From SIG350 sp964520895 (GTDB lineage: Bacteria; Bacillota; Clostridia; TANB77; SIG350), in the NCBI GenBank assembly GCA_964520895.1, contig CAZFOR010000031.1, forward strand, positions 1-15,375: a stretch of 15,375 bases of DNA. Direction: 5' to 3'. The notes under the pieces are model-generated. The model was given only the letters and a program-made list of their open reading frames with translations. It ran no database searches and was not told the DNA's origin. Position 1 is the first letter of the stretch, and each line of letters opens with the position of its first letter. Position numbers and translations under genes: made by a program. Shown here in pieces: positions 1-7,125 of this stretch.

Positions 1-2
1 TA

Positions 3-68
3 AAATCGAATGTCCGAGTAAATGGGTCAGGAACGAGCACAGAACCATATATAATAGCTGAAAACTGA
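3..68 (+). CDS. C-terminal tail of a probable secreted surface protein (partial)
   Basis: Only the last 21 codons and the TGA stop at 66-68 are inside the window; the gene begins upstream. The readable tail contains VNGSGTSTEPYII. A Gly-rich turn followed by a Pro-Tyr-hydrophobic ending resembles the extreme C-termini of many clostridial extracellular or pseudopilin-like proteins (pattern G-G-T-x-x-x-P-Y-hydrophobic). This frame was preferred over a neighbouring open frame (2-61) because of that motif. The stretch is richer in G+C than the following genes, as expected for Gly/Ser/Thr/Pro-rich coding sequence. A strong terminator lies 117 nt downstream, consistent with this being the last gene of a transcript arriving from the left. 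Function cannot be assigned from 21 residues, and a non-coding origin is not excluded. Confidence 0.5.
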   Translation, partial: KSNVRVNGSGTSTEPYIIAEN

Positions 69-184
69 TGTAGATTTAAAAACGGAGTAAGAGTTAATTT
101 TAAACGGTTTTTGCCGTACTTATGAGATAATATTTTAAGAAGGTAAAAATTAACAAATTACTATGATGGTTAAATAGATAATTT

Positions 185-221
185 AAAACACAGATTTTGA
201 TATTTCAAGGTCTGTGTTTTT
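185..221 (+). terminator. Strong intrinsic terminator
   Basis: A perfect 10-bp inverted repeat, AAAACACAGA (185-194) and TCTGTGTTTT (211-220), extends inward through two G-U pairs and four more pairs to a stem of about 16 bp with a 4-nt loop (TATT). It ends in five T residues (217-221). It closes the transcript coming from the left edge and insulates the gene starting at 306. Bases 69-184 before it hold no gene that I can see, only a small 4-bp hairpin at 104-117. Confidence 0.85.
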
Positions 222-257
222 GCAATTTATAGTAATTTGTTTTGTTTTCTTTTCTAA

Positions 258-286
258 TTGTAATTACTGTGAAATAATGTTAAAAT
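258..286 (+). promoter_or_regulatory. Sigma-A type promoter of the DUF512 gene
   Basis: TTGTAA (258-263), a 17-nt spacer and TAAAAT (281-286), with a TG extension (278-279) one base before the -10 box. The expected transcription start is about 292-294, at or next to the GGAGG at 293-297. The mRNA would therefore have an unusually short leader of about 12-14 nt before the TTG start at 306. Confidence 0.6.
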
Positions 287-305
287 ATTAGTGGAGGTTT
301 TTAAT

Positions 306-1619
306 TTGAAAGAGATTTTAATAAAAGATGTAATAAAAGGTAGTATAGCAGAGGAATTAGATATACAAAAAGGAGGTTATTTATTATCAGTAAATAATCA
401 AGAAATATTAGATATATTAGATTATAAATTTCATATATCAGATGAATTTGTTGTAATTGAAATAAAACATGGTGATGAAATAACTGAATATGAAATAGAA
501 AAAGAAATATATGAAGATTTAGGATTAGTGTTTGAAAATGAATTGATAGACAATCCAAAAAGATGTATGAATAAATGTGTGTTTTGTTTTATGGATCAAT
601 TACCAGATAATATGAGAAATACACTTATATTTAAAGATGATGATTATAGATTATCATTCTTAACTGGAAATTATATTACATTTACAAATTGCAATGATAA
701 TGATATAGATAGAATTATTAAATATAGATTAAGTCCTATTAATATTTCAGTACATACCACTAATATTGAGCTTAGAAAGAAAATGCTAAATAATAAAAAT
801 GCTGGTAATATATTAAAATATATACAAAAATTATATGATAATGAAATATATATGAATGGTCAAATTGTATTATGCCCAGAGCATAATGATAAACAAGAAT
901 TGATAAAAACAATAAATGATTTATCAAAATTTTATCCATATATGCAAAGTATATCAGTAGTGCCAGTAGGACTTACAAAATATAGAAAAGGATTATATAA
1001 TTTAAGAACATTTACGAGTGATGAAATGAAACAAACAATTATTGATATAGAAAAACTTCAAAAACAATTCAAAGAGAAATACAATAATAATATAGTATAT
1101 TTATCAGATGAGTTTTATCTAAAAGCAGATGTTGAATTACCTAAATATGAAGAATATGATAATTTTCCTCAACTTGAAAATGGTGTTGGTATGGTTACAT
1201 TGTTTATGCAAGAATTTAATGATAGATTAGATGAGCTCAAAGGTGAAGTTATAGACAAAAAGAAAAAACAAGTTTCTGTTATAACAGGTAGATTAGTTAA
1301 ACCATATATTAAAAAATGTGTAGATATATTAAATAAAAAGTATAATATGAATATATTGGTATATGATATCAAAAATGATTTTTTTGGTGAAGAGATAACA
1401 GTAACAGGGTTAATTACAGGTGGAGATATAGTAAATCAACTACAAAATAGTAATCTTGGTGAAAAAGTATATATATGTGATGTAATGCTTAAAAGTGATG
1501 AAGATATCTTTTTAGATAATATGACGGTGGAAGATTTAAAAAAGAAGATAGAAAAAGAAGTAGTTATATTAGAAAATAATGGAGCTACATTTATAAATGA
1601 ATTATTAGGAATAAAATAA
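306..1619 (+). CDS. DUF512 / radical-SAM-like Fe-S protein with N-terminal PDZ-like domain
   Basis: This 437-residue protein belongs to the DUF512-type family (Fe-S oxidoreductases related to the NifB/MoaA group), whose biochemical role is unknown. The N-terminal 65 residues are PDZ-like (a GSIAEELDIQKGGYLLSVNN segment followed by an acidic linker). A three-cysteine motif CMNKCVFC (C-x3-C-x2-C; Cys87, 91 and 94 counted from the TTG start) is in the position used by radical SAM proteins to bind a [4Fe-4S] cluster. The C-terminal 130 residues resemble the DUF512 domain (VSVITGRL, ITGGDI and ICDVMLKSDEDIFLDNMT-like segments). I start at TTG 306 because GGAGG at 293-297 lies 8 nt upstream. An in-frame GTG at 291 would contain that Shine-Dalgarno sequence inside the coding region and is less likely. 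It is transcribed alone and converges on the S1-repeat operon. Confidence 0.85.
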   Translation: MKEILIKDVIKGSIAEELDIQKGGYLLSVNNQEILDILDYKFHISDEFVVIEIKHGDEITEYEIEKEIYEDLGLVFENELIDNPKRCMNKCVFCFMDQLPDNMRNTLIFKDDDYRLSFLTGNYITFTNCNDNDIDRIIKYRLSPINISVHTTNIELRKKMLNNKNAGNILKYIQKLYDNEIYMNGQIVLCPEHNDKQELIKTINDLSKFYPYMQSISVVPVGLTKYRKGLYNLRTFTSDEMKQTIIDIEKLQKQFKEKYNNNIVYLSDEFYLKADVELPKYEEYDNFPQLENGVGMVTLFMQEFNDRLDELKGEVIDKKKKQVSVITGRLVKPYIKKCVDILNKKYNMNILVYDIKNDFFGEEITVTGLITGGDIVNQLQNSNLGEKVYICDVMLKSDEDIFLDNMTVEDLKKKIEKEVVILENNGATFINELLGIK

Positions 1620-1630
1620 AATATAAAAAG

Positions 1631-1675
1631 AAGAGAACCTAAAATGAAATAAATTCAAATTAAGTTCTCTTTTAA
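1631..1675. terminator. Bidirectional terminator between convergent genes
   Basis: The inverted repeat AAGAGAAC (1631-1638) and GTTCTCTT (1664-1671) encloses a loop of about 25 nt. It is followed by T-rich sequence on the plus strand (CTTTTAATT) and, read on the minus strand, by TTCTTTTTATAT. It lies in the 56-nt gap between the stop of the DUF512 gene and the stop of the minus-strand gene ending at 1676, so it can serve both transcripts. Confidence 0.65.
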
Positions 1676-2254
1676 TTACGCATTTTTTGCTACAGGAAAC
1701 ACAGATACTAAATTTAGTGATATGTTTCCTTTTGTATCAATATCTTTTAGCGAAACTTTCACATTTTGTGAGAGTTTTATTATTTCTGAAGGATGTTTTA
1801 TTTTTCTTCCAAGGTACTGAGAAATGTCTGAATTATGTAATAAGCCAGTTACACCCCAGCCTATATCGATAAAACAGCCATATCCAACAAACGAATCAAC
1901 AATTCCTTCAAAAGGTTGACCGGTTTTGCAATTAGAGAAAATATATTCTTTTGCTTTTTTAACCAAAGAATCTCTTTCACAAAGCCAGTGTTTGTCATCA
2001 ATTCTAGATACAATCTTGAAATTGATCATAGTGCCTACTAAACTATGATAGGTAAAGTCTTTATCAGTAGAAACGTTAATAATTCCTATCTGATCATCAT
2101 ACAACCGAACTTCCATTATTTTAGTATTCCAATTATACGAAAGAGCTTCACCAGAAACTATAATATCCTTTCCAGCATAGTTTTCTACATCACAGATATT
2201 GCTAATTGCAAGAGCTTCTGAAAAGAATCCCTCAGGAAAAAATATCTGTTGCAT
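1676..2254 (-). CDS. S1-repeat RNA-binding protein (second gene of S1 pair)
   Basis: A 192-residue soluble protein. Residues about 112-183 form a recognisable S1/OB-fold repeat (GQPFEGIVDSFVGYGCFIDIG, then GVTGLLHNSDIS and a final strand GNISLNL). Residues about 27-95 look like a more diverged S1 repeat. The N-terminus has an FFPEGF motif also found (FLPEGY) in the gene immediately upstream, and both carry a helical KAK-containing linker between repeats, so the two are paralogues. It is too short and too diverged to be ribosomal protein S1; an RNA-binding accessory role is an inference from the fold. It starts at ATG 2254, preceded by GAAGGGAAG (2262-2270), which overlaps the stop of the upstream gene. 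The 15-nt gap suggests co-transcription and perhaps coupled translation. G+C and CGG arginine codons exceed those of flanking genes, pointing to horizontal acquisition. Confidence 0.8.
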   Translation of the reverse strand: MQQIFFPEGFFSEALAISNICDVENYAGKDIIVSGEALSYNWNTKIMEVRLYDDQIGIINVSTDKDFTYHSLVGTMINFKIVSRIDDKHWLCERDSLVKKAKEYIFSNCKTGQPFEGIVDSFVGYGCFIDIGWGVTGLLHNSDISQYLGRKIKHPSEIIKLSQNVKVSLKDIDTKGNISLNLVSVFPVAKNA

Positions 2255-2269
2255 TTTAACACTTCCCTT

Positions 2270-3067
2270 CTAAATTTTTAGTAATGGTACGCCATGTGAA
2301 AAAGAGGTAACCTTTGCAGGTACAATATCACCTTCTTCACATACCATATTTGGAATATGATTTACAATTATTGCGCATTGGTAATTTGGATTGTTATTTT
2401 GAAAATGGCAAAGCCATCTATTTTTATGATCTTTTGTATCCAAAACTACCGAAATTGTTGTTCCAATCGAAAGTCCAAATTGAGAACAATTAGAATAATT
2501 GACTTCAAATGTTTCAAAATTTGGATTGTATCCTATAACTTGTACATTAATTAATTGTCCTACATGAAATATCTTTCCTAAATCATTAATATAATATGAA
2601 GATATATTCTTAGGACAAAGAAATGTAGTGTTACCGCCGCCGATATCAAGAAATATACCAGTTTCAATGATTGCTGTGACTTTTGCTATGATGATATTTC
2701 CATATTGATAATTATCTTTTTGCCATTGTTTTGCTTTGTTTACAGCAATTCTCCGGTCACATGTAAATGTACCAGTTTGTTCATTAAATCCAACTATTTG
2801 AAAATTTATAATATTTCCAAGACTGGAACGAACTGCAGATAATTTTCTTGTATCAGACATTCTAAAACTGGATATCCACCCTTCAAGACCGCAACCAAGA
2901 TCAACAATGGCAAAGGTGCAATCTTCTTTGGTGAATTTTACAATACCACTTAATATTGTATCTGTACCAATGCAGGACATTAATTGTTCAAACCGTTGTT
3001 CTCTATTTTCTGCTATACTTTCTGTAAAACCGTACCCTTCAGGTAAAAATCTTTGATTTGTTGACAT
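2270..3067 (-). CDS. Multi-S1-repeat RNA-binding protein (first gene of S1 pair)
   Basis: A 265-residue protein made of S1-like repeats. Repeat 1 spans about residues 35-105 (TILSGIVKF, CTFAIVDLGCGLEGWISS, ending TFTCDRR). Repeat 2 spans about residues 121-192 (GNIIIAKVTAIIETGIFLDIG and GQLINVQVIGYN). A weaker third segment covers 198-265 and ends with another repeat-like strand, VPAKVTSFSHGVPLL. The N-terminal FLPEGY motif matches the downstream paralogue. No catalytic motif or membrane segment is visible. ATG 3067 is chosen because AGGAGGA (3077-3083) lies 9 nt upstream. It is first in a two-gene operon under the promoter at 3142-3171. CGG/CGT arginine codons and G+C up to about 40% over 60-base blocks contrast with about 22% in rlmN next door. 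Biological role unknown; similar small S1-repeat proteins are often annotated as '30S ribosomal protein S1', which is probably misleading. Confidence 0.8.
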   Translation of the reverse strand: MSTNQRFLPEGYGFTESIAENREQRFEQLMSCIGTDTILSGIVKFTKEDCTFAIVDLGCGLEGWISSFRMSDTRKLSAVRSSLGNIINFQIVGFNEQTGTFTCDRRIAVNKAKQWQKDNYQYGNIIIAKVTAIIETGIFLDIGGGNTTFLCPKNISSYYINDLGKIFHVGQLINVQVIGYNPNFETFEVNYSNCSQFGLSIGTTISVVLDTKDHKNRWLCHFQNNNPNYQCAIIVNHIPNMVCEEGDIVPAKVTSFSHGVPLLKI

Positions 3068-3086
3068 TTAAATCATTCCTCCTAAA

Positions 3087-3105
3087 GCCTCTAAAATGAA
3101 GAGGC
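3087..3105 (-). promoter_or_regulatory. Stem-loop in the 5' leader of the S1-repeat operon
   Basis: GCCTCT (3087-3092) and AGAGGC (3100-3105) form a perfect 6-bp stem with a 7-nt loop. On the minus strand it lies in the leader just 3-4 nt before the AGGAGGA ribosome binding site and could affect its accessibility. On the plus strand the same hairpin is followed by a T-run (3108-3115) and looks like an intrinsic terminator, although no plus-strand gene precedes it. Which strand matters is unclear. Confidence 0.5.
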
Positions 3106-3141
3106 ATATTTTTTTATTATAACTATACAATTACATTATCT

Positions 3142-3171
3142 ATTATACCACAAAAAATATGTTTATGTAAA
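3142..3171 (-). promoter_or_regulatory. Extended -10 promoter of the S1-repeat operon
   Basis: Read on the minus strand: TTTACA (revcomp of 3166-3171), an 18-nt spacer and TATAAT (revcomp of 3142-3147), with TGG directly before the -10 (3148-3150), giving an extended -10. The start would be near 3135, producing a leader of about 68 nt that contains the stem-loop at 3087-3105. It is divergent from the rlmN promoter. The near-palindrome GTTTATGTAAAC (3161-3172) overlaps the -35 box. Confidence 0.65.
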
Positions 3172-3197
3172 CTAAAAATGCAAATTTTGTATTTTTT

Positions 3198-3226
3198 TTG
3201 ACTTTTTGTTGCTTATATTATATAAA
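3198..3226 (+). promoter_or_regulatory. Promoter of the rlmN-stp-prkC-rsgA operon
   Basis: TTGACT (3198-3203), a 17-nt spacer and TATAAA (3221-3226) fit a sigma-A promoter with a start near 3233 and a leader of about 23 nt. A perfect TATAAT at 3232-3237 lacks a well-spaced -35 and is the less likely -10. No internal promoter was recognised before rpe. Confidence 0.6.
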
Positions 3227-3255
3227 ATAGGTATAATATCAGTGAAGAGGTTTTT

Positions 3256-4290
3256 ATGAAAAAAAATATTAAAGATTTAAGTATAGAGCAATTAGAAAAT
3301 GAAATTATAAATTTAGGTGAAAAAAAGTTTAGAGCAAAACAAATATACAAATGGATACATACGGGAATAAGAAGTTTTGATGAAATGACAGACATATCAT
3401 TAGAGCTTAGAAATAAAATAAAAGACGAATTTGATTTATGTGTATTTAAATTAGAAGATAAACTTGTTTCACAAATTGATGGTACAACTAAATTTTTATT
3501 TAAGCTAGAAGATGGTAATATAATAGAATGTGTTGTAATGAGATATAAACATGGTAATACAATATGTGTATCAACTCAAGTAGGCTGTAAAATGGGATGT
3601 GAGTTTTGTGCATCAGCTAAAGTAGGGTTTATAAGAAGCCTGTCAGCTGGTGAAATTGAAGAACAAGTACTATTTGCAACATATTTATTAAATGAAAAAA
3701 TATCTAATGTTGTATATATGGGAATTGGTGAACCATTAGATAATTATGATAATGTGTTACAATCAATTAAACTATTAAATAGTACATTAGGATTAAATAT
3801 AGGAGGAAGACATGTTAGTATTTCAACATGTGGTATTGTTCCTAAAATATTAGATTTAGCAGATGAAGGACTTCAATGTACGTTATCAATATCATTACAT
3901 GCACCAAATGATAAGATTAGAAAAACAATGATGCCAATTAGTAATAAGTATTCAATAAATGAGTTAATAAATGCTTGTAATGAGTATATAAAAAAAACAA
4001 ATAGAAGAATTACTTTTGAATATGCTATGGTGGATGGAGTTAATGATAGTATAGAGTGTGCAAATGAACTTGCAAAGTTATTAAAAGGAATGTTATGTCA
4101 TGTTAATTTAATTCCTATTAATAAAATAAAAGATGGTAAATATGAAAAAAGTAATAATGAAAACATATTAAAATTTAGAGATTTACTAATGAAAAAAGGA
4201 ATAACTGTAACTGTAAGAAGAGAACTAGGTTCAGATATACAAGCTGCATGTGGACAGTTAAGACGTAATAGACTAGAGAATAAGGAGTGA
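3256..4290 (+). CDS. rlmN: Dual-specificity 23S rRNA A2503 / tRNA A37 C2-methyltransferase RlmN
   Basis: A radical SAM enzyme that methylates C2 of A2503 in 23S rRNA and, in characterised homologues, A37 of some tRNAs, improving decoding accuracy. The 344-residue length is normal. The cluster motif CKMGCEFC gives Cys111, Cys115 and Cys118 (C-x3-C-x2-C). The methyl-carrying cysteine near the C-terminus is Cys332 in AACGQLR. The GEPLDNYDNV segment, the STCGIVP segment and the SLHAPND loop are typical of the family. ATG 3256 follows GAAGAGG at 3244-3250 with a short 5-nt spacer. It is the first gene of the cluster, and its stop is 4 nt before stp, matching the Bacillus order yloN-prpC-prkC. RlmN rather than Cfr is supported by this conserved context. 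Confidence 0.95.
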   Translation: MKKNIKDLSIEQLENEIINLGEKKFRAKQIYKWIHTGIRSFDEMTDISLELRNKIKDEFDLCVFKLEDKLVSQIDGTTKFLFKLEDGNIIECVVMRYKHGNTICVSTQVGCKMGCEFCASAKVGFIRSLSAGEIEEQVLFATYLLNEKISNVVYMGIGEPLDNYDNVLQSIKLLNSTLGLNIGGRHVSISTCGIVPKILDLADEGLQCTLSISLHAPNDKIRKTMMPISNKYSINELINACNEYIKKTNRRITFEYAMVDGVNDSIECANELAKLLKGMLCHVNLIPINKIKDGKYEKSNNENILKFRDLLMKKGITVTVRRELGSDIQAACGQLRRNRLENKE

Positions 4291-4294
4291 TAAA

Positions 4295-5023
4295 TTGGAA
4301 AGGTATGGAATAACAGATAAAGGATTAGTAAGACTGCAAAATCAAGATAAAATATACTTATCTAATGATGAAAAATATAATTTGTATATTATAGCAGATG
4401 GTATGGGTGGAGCAAATGCAGGAGACATAGCAAGCAAAGAGGCAATAACATATGCTAAAAACTATATATTAGATAATTACATAGATTCTTCTGATAATGA
4501 AATAAAAAATTTAATACAGCAAACAATAGAAAAAACAAATACTAAAATATATGAAATGAGTATACAAAATAAAGATTATGATGGTATGGGAACAACAATA
4601 ATCATATTATTAATTATTGGACATAAAATGTATATAGGACATGTTGGGGATAGTGCATTATATAGAATAAGAAGGAATGTTATAAGAAAGGTCACAAAAG
4701 ACCATACTTATGTTCAAAAATTAATTGATGATAAAACAATTACAAAACAACAAGCCCTAACACATCCAAAAAGGCATATGATAACAAAAGTAGTCGGATG
4801 TTATGATAATATTGAACCAGACATAATAGTTAAGAAACTAGAAGAAAATGATTACATATTATTATGTACAGATGGTTTATATAATTTAGTTAAAGAAAAA
4901 GAAATATATGAAGTAATTACTAAAAATGATAATAGCAAACAAAGTTGTAATGAGCTTGTACAACTAGCAAAAGACAGAGGTGGATATGATAACATATCAG
5001 CAATTTTAATAAAATATAATTAA
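4295..5023 (+). CDS. stp: PP2C-type Ser/Thr protein phosphatase, partner of PrkC
   Basis: A metal-dependent PP2C (PPM) phosphatase of 242 residues, the usual length for bacterial PrpC/Stp. It reverses phosphorylation by the adjacent PASTA kinase. Metal-binding and catalytic motifs are all present: NQD with Asp18, ADGMGG with Asp35, GMGTT at 97-101, HVGDS with Asp119, CTDGLYN with Asp193 and GGYDNIS with Asp232. No transmembrane segment or signal peptide is seen, so it is cytosolic. The start is TTG 4295, with AAGGAG at 4282-4287 overlapping the end of rlmN and 7 nt of spacing. The gap to prkC is 13 nt. Kinase and phosphatase are co-transcribed, as is standard in Firmicutes. Confidence 0.95.
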   Translation: MERYGITDKGLVRLQNQDKIYLSNDEKYNLYIIADGMGGANAGDIASKEAITYAKNYILDNYIDSSDNEIKNLIQQTIEKTNTKIYEMSIQNKDYDGMGTTIIILLIIGHKMYIGHVGDSALYRIRRNVIRKVTKDHTYVQKLIDDKTITKQQALTHPKRHMITKVVGCYDNIEPDIIVKKLEENDYILLCTDGLYNLVKEKEIYEVITKNDNSKQSCNELVQLAKDRGGYDNISAILIKYN

Positions 5024-5036
5024 ATGGAGGAATATA

Positions 5037-7125
5037 ATGGATTTAACTGGGTATTTATTAGGAAATAGATATGAAATAATTGAAAAAATAGGTGATGGAG
5101 GAATGGCAACAGTATATAAAGCTAGATGTAGATTACTAAATAGATATGTTGCTATAAAAATATTAAAAGAAGAATATATAAATGATGCAGATTTTTCTAA
5201 AAAGTTTTCAACTGAGGCACAAGCTGCTGCAAGTTTATCACATCCTAATATTGTTTCAATTTATGATGTTGGTAGAGAAGGAAATATAAGTTATATCGTT
5301 ATGGAACTTGTGCAAGGTAAAACCTTAAAAGAGCTTATAAAAGAAGATGGAAAAATGCATTGGAAAAAAGCGGTAGAAATTGCATATCAAATAGCACAAG
5401 GTATAGAACATGCACATAAAAATCATATTATACATAGAGATATAAAACCACATAATATAATAGTTACAGATGATATGAAAATTAAAGTAACAGATTTTGG
5501 AATTGCAAAAGCAGTTACATCATCTACTATTACTATGTCAGGTGATGCTATTGGTTCAGTACATTATTTTTCACCAGAACAAGCAAAAGGTGGTCATACA
5601 ACGGAAAAATCAGATATTTATTCATTAGGTGTTGTGTTATATGAAATGTTAACAGGTGTTGTACCATTTACAGGTGAGTCACCAGTTTCTATTGCATTAA
5701 AACATGTGCAAGAAAGACCAGTGCCACCATCTGATTTAGAGATAACAGTTCCATACTGTGTTAATAATATAGTTTTAAAAGCTATGCAAAAAGATCCAAC
5801 ACTAAGATATCAAACAGTATCTGATATGGCATTAGATTTAAGTTTAGCATTAAATGATCCAACTAAAAACAATGTTACTATTGAAAACTATAATGAATCT
5901 CCAACACAAAGAATGGAACCTATTAAAGAAAACATATTGCTAGATGATCTTATGAAAAATAGTAATGATGTCAAAAATACAAGAAATAATGAAATTGATA
6001 AAAATGTAGATAATGATAATGAGATTCATAAAGATAGAAGTAAAGGTAACAGATTTTTAAAGAAAAATAAAAAAGTAATATTATATACAGCAATAATTTG
6101 TGCAGCTTCAATAATATTTATAGGCGCTTTTATTGGAGGACTATATTTAACANNNNNNNNNNNNNNNNNNNNNNNNNNNNNNNNNNNNNNNNNNNNNNNN
6201 NNNNNNNNNNNNNNNNNNNNNNNNNNNNNNNNNNNNNNNNNNNNNNNNNNNNAGAACAAAAGATGTAGAAGTACCAGATTTAAGAAATATGTTGTTAGAA
6301 GATGCAACAAAACTTTTAGAAGAAAACAAATTGTTGATACAAGTTGAAAATGAATTAAATGACCCAACTATTCCACTGGGTTATATAATATCACAAGATC
6401 CTACACCTACTATGAAAACTAAACAAGGTAATACTGTAAATGTTATTGTAAGTAAAGGACCAACAGAAGTAACAGTTCCTGACTTGAAAAATGTTGATAT
6501 TAATAATGCAAAACTACAATTAGAAATTTTAGGACTAAAATATGTAGAACAAAAGGAAATTAACTTAGAAATAGATAATGGTAAAATAATAAGGCAATCA
6601 CCAGAAGCCGGAACTGTTGTTAAAGCAGAGGAAACTGTAACACTATATGTAAGTGATGGTGTTGGTGAAGGTAAAATTAAAATGCCAAAAATAACAGAGA
6701 AAACAGAAGCTGATGCAAAAAGTATTTTGATTTCAAGTGAATTAAAATTAAAAGAACCTATTGTATATAAATCAGATAGTAATAAACCAGATGGTGTTGT
6801 ACTTTCACAAAGTATACCAACTGGAAGTATAATTGATAAGGGTACAACAATAAGTATAGAAGTTAATAAAATACAAGTTGAAGAACAAGTAAAACCAATA
6901 AGTAATTCAAATGTATCTTATTCAAATAATCAAGTTGCAATAAATTTATCAAATATTAATAATGATGAAAATGAGATTAAAATTGTAAATGATAAAAGTG
7001 TAGTTTTGTATGATAAAACACATACTAAATCTGAAGGAACTGTAAATGTTAGTGTTAATGTAGCTTCATCTGAATATATAGAAGTATATATATCAGGTAA
7101 GCTTACTGCTAGGTATATAATATAA
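5037..7125 (+). CDS. prkC: PASTA-domain Ser/Thr protein kinase PrkC (interrupted by assembly gap)
   Basis: A membrane-anchored Hanks-type kinase that senses peptidoglycan or lipid II and regulates growth, dormancy and cell-wall metabolism. The kinase domain covers about residues 11-280: glycine loop GDGGMATVYKA, Lys41 in AIKIL, Glu60, HRDIKPHN (Asp135), DFG (153-155) and a Ser/Thr-rich activation loop. A transmembrane helix lies at about 349-371. The run of 100 N begins exactly at a codon boundary after residue 372. After it, from 6253, the frame continues for 290 residues with three PASTA repeats (each starting V/K-x-P-x-L/I near VEVPDLRN, VTVPDLKN and IKMPKITE) and a C-terminal beta-rich Ig-like tail ending ARYII. 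The frames before and after the gap differ only because 100 is not a multiple of 3; I read this as one gene. GGAGG at 5026-5030 precedes ATG 5037. The stop overlaps the first possible rsgA start by 1 nt. Confidence 0.9.
6153..6252. other. Assembly gap of 100 N inside prkC
   Basis: Exactly 100 undetermined bases, the conventional placeholder for a gap of unknown length. Codon boundaries abut both edges, so the real missing sequence should be a multiple of 3. It would encode the segment between the transmembrane helix and the first visible PASTA repeat, and possibly further repeats. Confidence 0.97.

Noticed and set aside
24..46. GGTCAGG-containing stretch as part of a signal recognition particle RNA
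   Set aside because: The GGAA apical loop and the rest of the SRP domain IV helix are missing; the G+C rise is explained by the coding tail.
2..61. Alternative open frame at the left edge ending in TGA at 59-61
   Set aside because: Its residues match no C-terminal pattern I know, whereas the next frame gives a familiar surface-protein ending.
2357..2554. Plus-strand open frames inside the S1-repeat genes (also 1687-1872)
   Set aside because: They are antisense to recognisable S1 repeats and show no ribosome binding site or domain.
6253..6347. C-terminal extension of the kinase read straight through the N-run to a stop at 6347
   Set aside because: The frame is shifted by the arbitrary 100-base gap and yields a basic nonsense tail; the PASTA frame is the real one.
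6289..7125. Separate 278-residue PASTA protein starting at ATG 6289
   Set aside because: The frame is open back to 6253 at the gap edge, and the ATG lies inside the first PASTA repeat; it is the second half of prkC.
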